Shown here: positions 35,123 through 44,106 of the stretch, piece by piece
Position numbering within the stretch: position 1 is the stretch's first letter
Layout of the letters: every line of letters starts with the position of its first letter
NCBI RefSeq assembly: GCF_026241895.1
Contig: NZ_JAPJIV010000030.1
Location: 1 to 64,000, forward strand
Source of the DNA: Pseudomonas sp. RIT-562
GTDB lineage: Bacteria; Pseudomonadota; Gammaproteobacteria; Pseudomonadales; Pseudomonadaceae
DNA length: 64,000 bases
Direction of reading: 5' to 3'
Translations under genes and position numbers: made by a program
Notes under the pieces: model-generated
Databases searched by the model: none
What the model was told of the DNA's origin: nothing
Seen by the model: the letters and a program-made list of their open reading frames with translations, nothing else

Positions 35123-37735
35123 ATGGGCAAGAATCTCGATGATTACAATCGCATGCGCGATTTCTCCGCGACCTCGGAGCCTGCGGCGAAGCGCCCCGGC
35201 AAAAAGACCGCGAAGGACCATGCCTTGCAGTTCTGCATCCAGAAGCATGACGCTTCGCGCCTGCACTACGACTTCCGCCTCGAGCTCAATGGCGCCCTGA
35301 AGAGCTGGGCGGTGCCCAAGGGCCCGTCGTTGGACCCGAAGGTCAAGCGCCTGGCAGTACACGTCGAGGATCACCCAATTGATTACGCGACCTTCGAGGG
35401 CAGTATTCCCGAAGGGCATTACGGGGCGGGCGATGTCATCGTCTGGGATCGTGGAGTGTGGATTCCCCAGGAGGATCCGGCCGCAGCGTACGCCAAGGGC
35501 AAGCTCAAGTTCGAACTGCAGGGCGAGAAGCTCGGCGGCCTGTGGAACCTGGTGCGTACGCACATGCCGGGCAAGCAGGAGCAATGGTTCCTGATCAAGC
35601 ATCAGGACAGCGCGGCCAAGCCCGAGAGCGATTACGACGTGGTGGTCGCCGAGCCCGACAGCGTGCTCAGCGACCGTACCATCCTGCCGAAAAAAGCCAA
35701 GGCAGCCGCCAAGCCCAAAGCCGTCAAGAAGCCTGCCCCCAAGGTCGCGCCGCAAGGCCGTTCGGCCAAGCTGACCGGGGCGCACAAGGCCAAGCTCCCA
35801 GAGCTGATCAAGCCGGAGCTGGCGACCCTGGTGGAAAAAGCCCCGGACGGCGAATGGAGCTACGAGATCAAGTTCGACGGCTACCGGATCATGGCGCGCA
35901 TCGACCATGGCGAGGTCAAGCTGTTCACCCGCAACGGGCACGACTGGACCCACAAGCTACCGGCCCAGGCCAAGGCGCTGGCGGCTCTGGATCTCGAATC
36001 GGCCTGGCTCGACGGCGAGATGGTGGTGGCCAACGAGCAGGGGGTGCCGGATTTCCAGGCCCTGCAAAATGCTTTCGAAGAGGGCAGCAGTAGCAAGATT
36101 CTTTACTACCTGTTCGACATGCCGTATCTCAACGGCGTCGACCTGCGTGAAGTACCGGTGGAAGAACGCCGGGTGGCCTTGGCCACGGTTCTCAGAACCC
36201 ACGAAGATCCGTTGCTGCGGTTCTCCGACTCATTCAGCGAAGCCCCGGATGCCTTGCTGACCAGCGCCTGCCAGATGCAGATGGAGGGGTTGATCGGCAA
36301 GCGCCTGGGCTCGCCTTATGTGTCACGGCGCAGCGGTGACTGGATCAAGCTCAAGTGCAAGCATCGGCAGGAATTTGTGGTGGTGGGTTACACCGATCCC
36401 AAGGGTTCACGCAGCGCGTTTGGTGCGTTGCTGCTGGGGCTGCATGATCGCGATAGCGGCCAATTGCGCTACGCCGGCAAAGTCGGCACCGGCTTCAACG
36501 AAACGACATTGAAGACTATCTACGAGCAATTGCTGCCGTTGAAGGCGAAAAAGGCCTCGGTGGCCAACCCGCCCACGGGTTTTGACGCCAAGGGCGTGCA
36601 CTGGCTAAAGCCGGTGTTGCTGGCGGAAATCGCCTTCGCCGAGATGACCAAGGACGGCTCCGTGCGACATGCGGTGTTCCATGGCTTGCGTGATGACAAG
36701 CCCGCCAAAGACATTACTGAGGAGCGGCCTGCCGTGGCGAAAAAAAGCGCTGCATCTGCACCAGCGACTAAAAAATCTGCGACTAAAAAACCGGCCAGCA
36801 ACAAGGCGGCCGCTGAAAAAGCCGCGCCGGCGCCCTCCCAGGCGGGACTGGCCGCGGGCAAGGTGCGCATCACCCATCCAGAGCGCGTGATCGATGCCAG
36901 CAGCGGCACGACCAAGATGCAACTGGCCGAGTATTACGCCCGGGTCGCGGAATTTATCCTGCCCGAGCTCAAGGATCGCCCGGTCGCCCTGGTGCGCGCC
37001 CCGGATGGCATCGCCGGCGAGCTGTTTTTCCAGAAAAACGCCGAGCGCCTGGCCATCCCCGGCATTACCACGATGGACAAGGACGTGACCGGGCAGCCGG
37101 TGATGATCATCAACAACGCCGAAGCGCTGATCGGCGCAGTGCAGATGAGCACCGTGGAGTTGCACACCTGGAACGCCACGTCGGACAAGCTGGACAAGCC
37201 TGACCGCTTCGTCCTCGATCTCGACCCGGACCCGGCGCTGCCGTGGAAAAGCATGGTCGAGGCGACTCAACTGACCCTGTCGGTGCTGGATGAACTGGGG
37301 CTCACGGCATTCCTCAAGACCAGCGGCGGCAAAGGGATTCACGTGGTGGTGCCGTTGACTCGCAAGCTTGGCTGGGATGAGGTGAAAGACTTCAGTCACG
37401 CGATTGTCAGCCACATGGCCAAGTTGCTCCCGGAACGCTTTTCCGCAGTCTCGGGGCCAAAAAACCGCGTGGGCAAGATCTTTATCGACTACCTGCGCAA
37501 CGGGCTGGGCGCGACGACCATTTGCGCCTACGCGGCGCGCACCCGTGAAGGATTGCCGGTGTCAGTGCCGATTTTTCGCGAGGAAGTCGCAGAGTTGAAG
37601 GGCGGTAATCAGTGGAACGTCAACAACGTGCATGAGCGCCTGGCCGAAGTAGGTCATGAACCCTGGGCAGGGCTCAAGAAAACCCGCCAGACCATCACAG
37701 CCGACATGCGCCGTCGGGTCGGCATGAAAAAATAG
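35123..37735 (+). CDS. ligD: Multidomain DNA ligase D
   Basis: An 870-residue bacterial end-joining enzyme. Domain order: N-terminal 3'-phosphoesterase (about 1-180; RLHYDFRLEL and EGHYGAGDVIVWDRG), central ATP-dependent ligase (about 215-530; adenylated Lys250 in YEIKFDGYRI, plus GLIGKRLGSPY and WIKLKC), a Lys/Ala-rich linker (about 535-575), and a C-terminal primase-like polymerase (about 580-870; catalytic DLDPDP and TSGGKGIHVVVPL). With Ku it joins double-strand breaks, mainly in stationary phase; no ku gene is in the window. The ATG lies three bases after the methyltransferase stop with GGGGCG upstream, so the three genes are probably one transcript. Confidence 0.94.
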   Translation: MGKNLDDYNRMRDFSATSEPAAKRPGKKTAKDHALQFCIQKHDASRLHYDFRLELNGALKSWAVPKGPSLDPKVKRLAVHVEDHPIDYATFEGSIPEGHYGAGDVIVWDRGVWIPQEDPAAAYAKGKLKFELQGEKLGGLWNLVRTHMPGKQEQWFLIKHQDSAAKPESDYDVVVAEPDSVLSDRTILPKKAKAAAKPKAVKKPAPKVAPQGRSAKLTGAHKAKLPELIKPELATLVEKAPDGEWSYEIKFDGYRIMARIDHGEVKLFTRNGHDWTHKLPAQAKALAALDLESAWLDGEMVVANEQGVPDFQALQNAFEEGSSSKILYYLFDMPYLNGVDLREVPVEERRVALATVLRTHEDPLLRFSDSFSEAPDALLTSACQMQMEGLIGKRLGSPYVSRRSGDWIKLKCKHRQEFVVVGYTDPKGSRSAFGALLLGLHDRDSGQLRYAGKVGTGFNETTLKTIYEQLLPLKAKKASVANPPTGFDAKGVHWLKPVLLAEIAFAEMTKDGSVRHAVFHGLRDDKPAKDITEERPAVAKKSAASAPATKKSATKKPASNKAAAEKAAPAPSQAGLAAGKVRITHPERVIDASSGTTKMQLAEYYARVAEFILPELKDRPVALVRAPDGIAGELFFQKNAERLAIPGITTMDKDVTGQPVMIINNAEALIGAVQMSTVELHTWNATSDKLDKPDRFVLDLDPDPALPWKSMVEATQLTLSVLDELGLTAFLKTSGGKGIHVVVPLTRKLGWDEVKDFSHAIVSHMAKLLPERFSAVSGPKNRVGKIFIDYLRNGLGATTICAYAARTREGLPVSVPIFREEVAELKGGNQWNVNNVHERLAEVGHEPWAGLKKTRQTITADMRRRVGMKK

Positions 37736-37741
37736 GCGCCA

Positions 37742-38143
37742 TCAGGCATCCCGCAGCAAGTCACTGGCGTTGAGCAGTTCGTAAGCTACTTGCGGATGCT
37801 TCTCCAGCCCGCGCCGAATGGCTGCCGGGATCGATGCGCGGGTCTTGCGGCACAGGCCTGGCAAATCGGCGATGGAGATGGCGATGCCGCGCATGGTGCG
37901 CACCTCGTTGAACCCGGGCGCGATATCGACGCGAATGCCCAGTTGTTCGTGCATCCGCCGTTGCAGGCGTTCCAGGTCGCTCAGGCTCTGCAGGTTCTCC
38001 AGGCGTTCGAGCAGGCGCTTTTCTTCGGCACGCGTCAGCAGCAGGATGCGCACATCTGCGCCGGGCGTTTCCAACAGCGGGTCGCGCCCGCAATCGCAGG
38101 CACCGGGAGGGCAGGGTTGGCGCAACGTAGGCAGGTTGGTCAT
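37742..38143 (-). CDS. Conserved protein of unknown function with an N-terminal Cys cluster
   Basis: A 133-residue cytoplasmic protein. The N-terminus has three Cys (RQPCPPGACDCGRDPLL) that could bind a metal; then a charged coiled helix (TRAEEKRLLERLENLQSLSD) and a C-terminal region with GIAISIADLPGLCRKTR and EKHPQVAYELLNASDLL. I do not recognise a named family. ATG 38143 is preferred; the TTG at 38152 has no good ribosome site. Convergent with ligD, six bases between the stops. Confidence 0.7.
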   Translation of the reverse strand: MTNLPTLRQPCPPGACDCGRDPLLETPGADVRILLLTRAEEKRLLERLENLQSLSDLERLQRRMHEQLGIRVDIAPGFNEVRTMRGIAISIADLPGLCRKTRASIPAAIRRGLEKHPQVAYELLNASDLLRDA

Positions 38144-38223
38144 GGTGACCAATCATAGAGTGCTACGAGGGACTTTGCCCAGAGGGTCATCCACGCGGCG
38201 TGCAGGGCAGGCGCTGACAATTT

Positions 38224-38276
38224 AGCGATGGCGGTGGTGAATGTTCCACCGCCATCGCTGGCAAGCCTGCTTCTAC
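38224..38276. repeat. Strong hairpin fused to a REP half-element
   Basis: AGCGATGGCGGTGG (38224-38237) and CCACCGCCATCGCT (38246-38259) are perfect 14-bp arms around an eight-base loop. The right arm continues into a REP half ending CTTCTAC; its CTA (38273-38275) is the stop codon of the decarboxylase on the minus strand. Confidence 0.85.
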
Positions 38277-40558
38277 TTCAACACCAGCAACCGCGAAACC
38301 CCGTCCTCGGTTTCAATGCCGTGGGTATCGTGGGTGAAGCCCGGGAAGGATTTGTCGAAGTTTTCCAGCGCCTTCAGATACGCCAGCAAAGGCCCATCGG
38401 CAGGTCCTGCGTTCTCGCCCGGCATCAACAGCGGAATGCCTGGTGGATAAGGCACGATCCCGGTCGCGACAACGCGGCCGGCAGCTTCTTCCAACGTCAC
38501 CAGTTCGACTTCGTTCCTCACCAGCTTCTCGTAGGCTTCCACTGGGCTGAACTCGGCCTGGGGCAGCATGCCGAAGGCCTGGGCCATGGTGGAAGTGGTC
38601 TTGTTCTTCTTCATGGCAGCGAAAATGTCGTCGGCCAGGTCCTTCAGGCCCACGCCGGCATAGCGCTGCTGGTTCGCGGCCAGCAGGTCTGGCAGGCACA
38701 ACTCCAACTCGACGTTGTCGTCATAGTCGCGCTTGAAGTCGAGCAGGGCGTTGACCAGCGTGCCCCATTTGCCTTTGGTAATGCCGATGGAGAACAGGAA
38801 CAGAATGGTGAAGTCGGTGGTTTTCTCGACCACGATGCCCTGGCGACCGAGGTACGCCGTGAGCACGCAAGCGGGAATGCCGGACTCCAGCAAATTGCCG
38901 TCGTCACCCATACCCGGGCTTAGCACCGAGACCTTGATCGGGTCGAGCATGCAGTAGCCGTCTTCGATGTCGCCAAAGCCGTGCCACACCTCGTTAGGAT
39001 GCAGGACCCAGCAGTTCGGCTCGCTCTTGAGCAGTACAGGGTCGACTTCGTGGAATGGCACCGCTGCGGCGCCGACTTGCACGGTCGGTGGCTGCCAGCA
39101 GGTGAAGAACCACTGGTCATTGGCAGCCATCTCATGGTGCATGCGCGAGATGACCTGGCGGAAGCTGATCGCTTCTTCGATGGATTCAGTGGTGAGGATT
39201 TGCCCGCTGGGCGCTTCCATCATCGCTGAGCTGACATCGCAGGAAGCCATGATCGCGTAGTTCGGCGAGGTCGACGCGTGCATCATGAACGATTCATTGA
39301 AGCGCGCGTGGGGGATCGGATTACGCCCATTGCGCACGTGAATCATCGAGGCCTGGGAGAGGGCGGCGAGCAATTTGTGGGTGGAGTGCGTGGCGAATAC
39401 GGTCGGCCGGGATTCGTCGTGATCTTCCGGGGCGCCATGCATCGCAAAGCGTTCACGGTACAGCGGATTGAACCGCGCGTAGGCGTACCAGGCCTCGTCG
39501 AAATGCAGGCGGTCGACACTTTCCCCCAGCAGCTTTTCAACCCGGCTGACGTTATAGGTCAGGCCATCGTAGGTAGAGTTGGTGATGATGGCGTGGACCG
39601 GCGTCGGATCGATGCCTTCCTTGACCAGCGGGTTATTGGCAATCGCCGCCTTGACGCCCTCGGCGCTCAACGTTTGCGGGAGGATCGGGCCGATGATGCC
39701 GTAACGGTTGCGGGTCGGCACCAGGTAGGTCGGAATGGCCCCCGACAGGGTCATCGCGTGTTCGGCGGACTTGTGGCAATTGCGGTCGCACAGCGCAATC
39801 TGATCGCGGGTGACGCTGGCCATCAGAATGACGCGGTTGGACATCGACGAGCCGTTGGTCACGTAATAGGTGCGGTGGGCGCCGAACACCTTGGCGGCGT
39901 AGCGCTCGCCCTGGCCGATCGGGCCGCTGTGATCGAGCAGCGAACCGAGCTCGCCGACCGAAATCGACAGGTCGGAGCGCAGCAGGTTCTCCCCGAAAAA
40001 CTCGTAGAACGCGCGTCCCGCGGTGCTTTTCAGGAAGGCGGTGCCACCGGCATGGCCAGGGGTGTGCCACGAATACTCGTAAGAGCGCGAGAACTTGACC
40101 AGCGCGCCGAACATCGGCGGCAGGGCAGCCTGACGGTAGCGCTCAATGGCTGCCATGATGCGGCCGCTGAGGAAACGGCTGGTGTCTTCGGGCAGCCAGA
40201 TGAAGTCATCGGCATGTTGCATGACCACTAGCGGAATGCTCGATGCGGTGCTGCGGTCGCTGATCAGGAATACCGGCACGCGAGTGTTGCGCTCGCGCAG
40301 GGTGGTCAGCAGCTTGATGCACTCCTGATGGCCTTCACTCTCGTCCATCTCCCAGCTGAGCAATACGCACTGGATGGCCGAGTCCGAACGCAGGATCGAC
40401 GTCGCGTCGCTCAGGCTTTCCGACATCAGCACGCTGATGGAGCGTTGTTCCACGTCATGGATCAGTTGATCCAGGGCACGACCGAAGACGGTGCGTTTGT
40501 CCGGGGGAGAGCCTACGACCAGCGTGAGCATTCCCAGCGAATGTTTATATTCCGTCAT
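38273..40558 (-). CDS. Arg/Lys/Orn decarboxylase (PLP-dependent, fold III type)
   Basis: A 761-residue inducible-type amino acid decarboxylase. It has an N-terminal wing/receiver-like domain (about 1-150), the PLP core with STHK (Lys395 expected to bind PLP), the HTPGHAGG motif near residue 165, and a C-terminal domain with FPGFTHDTHGIE near the end. It removes CO2 from a basic amino acid to give a polyamine such as putrescine, agmatine or cadaverine. The upstream PotE-like antiporter overlaps by four bases (ATGA), so product would be exchanged for substrate, consuming protons and raising pH. Which amino acid is used cannot be settled from sequence alone. Confidence 0.88.
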   Translation of the reverse strand: MTEYKHSLGMLTLVVGSPPDKRTVFGRALDQLIHDVEQRSISVLMSESLSDATSILRSDSAIQCVLLSWEMDESEGHQECIKLLTTLRERNTRVPVFLISDRSTASSIPLVVMQHADDFIWLPEDTSRFLSGRIMAAIERYRQAALPPMFGALVKFSRSYEYSWHTPGHAGGTAFLKSTAGRAFYEFFGENLLRSDLSISVGELGSLLDHSGPIGQGERYAAKVFGAHRTYYVTNGSSMSNRVILMASVTRDQIALCDRNCHKSAEHAMTLSGAIPTYLVPTRNRYGIIGPILPQTLSAEGVKAAIANNPLVKEGIDPTPVHAIITNSTYDGLTYNVSRVEKLLGESVDRLHFDEAWYAYARFNPLYRERFAMHGAPEDHDESRPTVFATHSTHKLLAALSQASMIHVRNGRNPIPHARFNESFMMHASTSPNYAIMASCDVSSAMMEAPSGQILTTESIEEAISFRQVISRMHHEMAANDQWFFTCWQPPTVQVGAAAVPFHEVDPVLLKSEPNCWVLHPNEVWHGFGDIEDGYCMLDPIKVSVLSPGMGDDGNLLESGIPACVLTAYLGRQGIVVEKTTDFTILFLFSIGITKGKWGTLVNALLDFKRDYDDNVELELCLPDLLAANQQRYAGVGLKDLADDIFAAMKKNKTTSTMAQAFGMLPQAEFSPVEAYEKLVRNEVELVTLEEAAGRVVATGIVPYPPGIPLLMPGENAGPADGPLLAYLKALENFDKSFPGFTHDTHGIETEDGVSRLLVLK

Positions 40559-41964
40559 GATCTAACCTCCACAGGTACAGCATTCAAGTGATTCACCGGC
40601 ACCGGTTCGCCCGTAATGTGCCGGGCGCTGACCGTCTGTGTCGGCACGCTATTGTTGTGCGCTTCGAGCGCGATGAGGCGGTTGTTGACGAAGCTGAACA
40701 GGGTGTAGCCGAAGATCGTCGCAACGCCGCCGAGCATCAGTGCCTGCTCGCCGGAACTGTACAGCGCCAGATAGCTATAGGCCGTGGCGACCCAGGCAAT
40801 GATGTTGGTAACCAGTGCCTTGCCTGCCGGTACGTTGCTGACCTTCTGGATCGTCATCAGTGCTGCCATGGACAGGATGTACGGGATCAGGTTGGTGACT
40901 ACCGCCAGGTTGACCAGGATGTCGAACTGCTTGCTCAGGTCCGGGCTGATGGTCAGGAAACCGATCGCAGTCTGGATCGCCAGCAGGATCAACATGCCGA
41001 CAATCGGCGTGCCTGATTTGGTGGCCTTGGCGAAGATCGGCAGGAAGTAACCGGTGTCTGCCGAGCTCTTGAACACCTGGGCAATGGTGAACTGCCAGCC
41101 CAGCAACGAGCCAATGCAGGCCAGGATCATCGCCGCCATGACGATGTTACCGATCATTGGGGTGAACATCTTGGCGAAGACCAGCCCGAAAGGGGCGGTG
41201 GAGGAGGCCAGTTCCGGGTTGCCGACGATGCCGGCGATCACGTTGGTGGAAACGATGTAGATCACCGCAGCGCCCAGGGTGCCGCCAAGTACGGCGATGG
41301 GTACGTTCTTCTCTGGGTTTTCCACGGCGTCGGTGTTGGCGCACGCCGATTCCAGGCCCAGGAATGCCCACAGGGTGATCGCTACAGAAGCCCCTGCCGC
41401 TTCCAGATAGCCCATGTTGTGCGGGTTCCATCCCGCCGCATAAACACTACTGTCGAACCAGAACCAGCCGATGGTGGATACCAGTACCACAGGCGCGATA
41501 ACGCCCCACACGGTGACCGATCCGATCTTGCCGGTGATCCGCGCGCCGCCGAAGTTGGCAAAGGTGGTGATCCACAGCAGGGCGATGGTCGCCAGGCCGA
41601 CTTGCAATGAATCGAGTTTGACGTCGAACAACGTCTGTATATAGCCGACCGCCGTGATACTGATCGCCACGTTGGCAATCAGCAGCGACACGCCGTAGGT
41701 GTAGTTGGTCAGGTAGTTGCCGGCCTTGCCGAAGGTGTATTCAGCGTAGCCGCCCATGCCGCCCGTCTTTCGACTGAGCATCCCGCAGCGCGCAAAGGCA
41801 TACGCCAAAGCGAGGGAACCGGTGGCTGTGATCAGCCAGGAGAGGATTGAAATCCCGCCGACTTCGGCGAGTTTGGTTGGCAACAATATGATGCCGGAGC
41901 CCAACATGTTGACGGCCGTCAACATCGTCAGTTGCCCCACCGTCATTTTCTTTGCGACTGACAT
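40555..41964 (-). CDS. potE: Basic amino acid/polyamine antiporter, PotE-like
   Basis: Inner-membrane APC-family transporter of 469 residues with about 12 helices. The N-terminal signature GQLTMLTAVNMLGSGIILLP matches PotE/CadB/AdiC-type exchangers, with GGMGGYAEYTFGKAGNYLTN in the third helix region and LWAFLGLESACANTDAVENP in the middle. It exchanges a decarboxylation product for its amino acid. The gene leads the decarboxylase in one operon (four-base overlap). PotE is my best guess from the sequence; CadB or AdiC specificity is possible. Confidence 0.85.
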   Translation of the reverse strand: MSVAKKMTVGQLTMLTAVNMLGSGIILLPTKLAEVGGISILSWLITATGSLALAYAFARCGMLSRKTGGMGGYAEYTFGKAGNYLTNYTYGVSLLIANVAISITAVGYIQTLFDVKLDSLQVGLATIALLWITTFANFGGARITGKIGSVTVWGVIAPVVLVSTIGWFWFDSSVYAAGWNPHNMGYLEAAGASVAITLWAFLGLESACANTDAVENPEKNVPIAVLGGTLGAAVIYIVSTNVIAGIVGNPELASSTAPFGLVFAKMFTPMIGNIVMAAMILACIGSLLGWQFTIAQVFKSSADTGYFLPIFAKATKSGTPIVGMLILLAIQTAIGFLTISPDLSKQFDILVNLAVVTNLIPYILSMAALMTIQKVSNVPAGKALVTNIIAWVATAYSYLALYSSGEQALMLGGVATIFGYTLFSFVNNRLIALEAHNNSVPTQTVSARHITGEPVPVNHLNAVPVEVRS

Positions 41965-42147
41965 TCCGTTGCCTCACTTTCAGAACATTGGGAGTATTAG
42001 CTATAGCTAAGTTTTTGAATGTAGCAAGAAATGTCCAAGCTGTATCGAGAATTATTCTCGTGTACAGATAAGGCATTTTACTGGCCCCGCAAACCGCAAC
42101 ATTTGATCAAAATCAATGGAATTACAGATTGTTAGGATCGAATGTAA

Positions 42148-42477
42148 ATGCGCAATGTGATGATCGCGTTAATGTCGTGCGGGCTGGCCAGCGTCGCAAC
42201 GATGGCCGAAGCCAAGGAATTGAAGACGAATGATCGTTATATGTGCAGCTGGGGCGCGGGGACTGCGGCGAAGGCCCAAGAGCTGAAATTGGCCGGGGTT
42301 TCCCTGTACGCGGCGCGGCAGAAGCTGCAGACCTATAAATTCACCAAGCCCTGGATGCGCATGATGGCCATGGGCATCACCGAACAGACCTACGACAGCC
42401 CGTCTCGAATCAAACCGGCAGCGATCCGCCAGGGTTTTTATGACGATTGTGTACGGTACAAACTGGCGCGCCGGTGA
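42148..42477 (+). CDS. Small exported protein of unknown function
   Basis: A 109-residue product with a signal peptide (MRNVMIALMSCGLASVATMAEA) and a short basic mature part holding two Cys (RYMCSWGAG and YDDCVRY) that may form a disulphide. AT-rich sequence with several possible promoter elements precedes it. I do not recognise a family. It is not obviously linked to the antiporter operon, which is transcribed in the other direction. Confidence 0.7.
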   Translation: MRNVMIALMSCGLASVATMAEAKELKTNDRYMCSWGAGTAAKAQELKLAGVSLYAARQKLQTYKFTKPWMRMMAMGITEQTYDSPSRIKPAAIRQGFYDDCVRYKLARR

Positions 42478-42504
42478 ATACGATTCTTGAAACCGCATGG
42501 ACCC

Positions 42505-42587
42505 CTGTAGGAGCTGTCGAGTGAAACGAGGCTGCGATCTTTGATCCTGACAATCAAAAAATCGCAGCCTGCGGCAGCTCCTACAGG
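42505..42587. repeat. REP doublet, CTGCGGCAGCTCCTAC class
   Basis: CCTGTAGGAGCTGTCG and its partner GCGGCAGCTCCTACAGG, with AGGCTGCGAT / ATCGCAGCCT inner arms. One arm has diverged (GTCGAGTGAAACGAGG). Confidence 0.82.
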
Positions 42588-42698
42588 GTCAGGGCCATCC
42601 ACGGGATTTGTGCAGCGCCGCAGAATCAATGTTCTCAACCGTCTCCTATACTGACCCGTCCAGCAGTTTCCCTACCCTTCACAGCGAGGAGAACGCAC

Positions 42699-43352
42699 AT
42701 GACCATCCGTATTGGCGACGAAGCACCGGATTTCACCGTCGAGAGCACCGAAGGCACGCTGCACTTTCATGAATGGATCGGCGACCAGTGGGCCATCCTG
42801 TTTTCCCATCCCAAGGACTTCACCCCGGTGTGCACCACCGAACTGGGCTACATGGCCGGGCTCAAGCCCGAGTTCGACAAGCGCAATACCAAGATCGTCG
42901 GGCTCAGCGTCGATCCGGTCGGCAACCATCAAAGCTGGGCCAAGGACATCGAGGAAACCCAGGGCCACGCCGTCAACTACCCAATGATCGGCGACGAGAA
43001 CCTGGTGGTGGCCAAGCTCTACGACATGATCCACCCCAACGCCAGCGGCGGCGCGCGCACGGCCGTGGACAACGCCACCGTGCGCTCGGTGTTTATCATT
43101 GGCCCGGACAAGAAGATCAAGGCGATGCTGATCTACCCGATGAGCGCCGGGCGCAACTTTGATGAAGTGCTGCGACTGCTCGATGCCATCCAGCTCAACG
43201 CCAAGCACACCGTGGCCACTCCGGTGAACTGGCGCCCGGGGCAGGACGTGATCATTCCGACCTCGGTGTCGGATGAAGACGCGAAGAAGAAATATCCGGA
43301 CGGTTTCAAAACGGTGAAACCTTACCTGCGCACGGTGGCGCAACCCAAGTAG
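42699..43352 (+). CDS. lsfA: 1-Cys peroxiredoxin LsfA
   Basis: A 217-residue peroxiredoxin of the Prx6 type. The peroxidatic Cys45 lies in FTPVCTTELGYMAG, with the catalytic Thr and the conserved Arg in TVRSVFIIGPD. The C-terminal extension (VNWRPGQDVIIPTSVSDEDA, then VKPYLR) is typical of Prx6 and there is no resolving Cys. It reduces H2O2 and organic peroxides in the cytoplasm and was described in pseudomonads as LsfA. AGCGAGGAGA precedes the ATG. Convergent with the cytochrome c gene at 43354, one base apart. Confidence 0.9.
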   Translation: MTIRIGDEAPDFTVESTEGTLHFHEWIGDQWAILFSHPKDFTPVCTTELGYMAGLKPEFDKRNTKIVGLSVDPVGNHQSWAKDIEETQGHAVNYPMIGDENLVVAKLYDMIHPNASGGARTAVDNATVRSVFIIGPDKKIKAMLIYPMSAGRNFDEVLRLLDAIQLNAKHTVATPVNWRPGQDVIIPTSVSDEDAKKKYPDGFKTVKPYLRTVAQPK

Positions 43353-43353
43353 G

Positions 43354-43875
43354 TCAGTTGCTCATCCCGTCTTCAATGGCGATGCCTTGCGCTCGCATCG
43401 CCTTGATCAACTCGGCGCGGGTGCCCGGCAGATTGAGCATGGTGGCGGCACGCAGCTGCGTGACTTCTTCGGCGCTGTACGGCTGGTAATGGGCGGGCAT
43501 GCTTTTGCCGGCCATGCCGTCTTCGCGCAGCAGCCAGTTGAGCAGGTCGGCCAGTTGCGCGTTGTTCAGCGCCGACTGGGACATGCCCGGTACTCGCACA
43601 AGAAACTCGCGACCACCCGGCACCTTGAGAAAATTGCCGACGAACCCGGTCATGCGTGGCGTGTCGTTGGCGGGGGAGCCCATGCCGTTGCCCAGGTGAC
43701 AACCGGCGCATTGCAGCTGGTAATTGACTGCGACGCTGTAGCCGGCTTCGGCGATCGGTTTCTGCAATTCTTCATTGCCTGGCGCATGCCGTTGCGCCGG
43801 GTTGGGAATGGCCCGCGCATGGGCGAGCGGGGCGGTCATGGCGCAGACGAGGCCGAGGATGAGCAGTTTGTGCAT
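43354..43875 (-). CDS. Exported monohaem cytochrome c of the amine dehydrogenase locus
   Basis: A 173-residue protein with a signal peptide (MHKLLILGLVCAMTAPLAHA) and one haem motif, CAGCH, followed by GNGMGSP and likely Met ligands in PRMTGFV or PGMSQSA. It lies downstream of aauA in the same direction, the position of the small periplasmic cytochrome gene (orf-2) in the aromatic amine dehydrogenase cluster of Alcaligenes faecalis, as I recall it. It may take electrons from the dehydrogenase or help mature its cofactor. ATG 43875 follows AGAGG; a TTG at 43881 is also in frame. Confidence 0.8.
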   Translation of the reverse strand: MHKLLILGLVCAMTAPLAHARAIPNPAQRHAPGNEELQKPIAEAGYSVAVNYQLQCAGCHLGNGMGSPANDTPRMTGFVGNFLKVPGGREFLVRVPGMSQSALNNAQLADLLNWLLREDGMAGKSMPAHYQPYSAEEVTQLRAATMLNLPGTRAELIKAMRAQGIAIEDGMSN

Positions 43876-43937
43876 CAACAAATACCTCTGCGAAAGTCAC
43901 GGTTGTTTTAAGTACCTGCGGAGTCGCGGCTGTTTAT

Positions 43938-44061
43938 GTAGCAACTGGCGAAGGAGTGGGAGCAAAGCTTGCTCGCGATTGCGGAGGGCCAGTCACCATC
44001 AATTTGAATGTCGGCCCCCAATAGCGAGCAAGCTTTGCTCCCACGCTCCGCCAGCTGCTAC
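43938..44061. repeat. Nested REP elements inside the aau unit
   Basis: Outer arms GTAGCAACTGGCGAAGGAG and CTCCGCCAGCTGCTAC enclose an inner doublet GTGGGAGCAAAGCTTGCTCG..CGAGCAAGCTTTGCTCCCAC. It separates aauA from the cytochrome gene and could lower expression of the latter. Confidence 0.82.
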
Positions 44062-44106
44062 AAGGGATCGCGTCGGTTGGGTGAGCAACCGACGGGTTCC
44101 TGCGCG

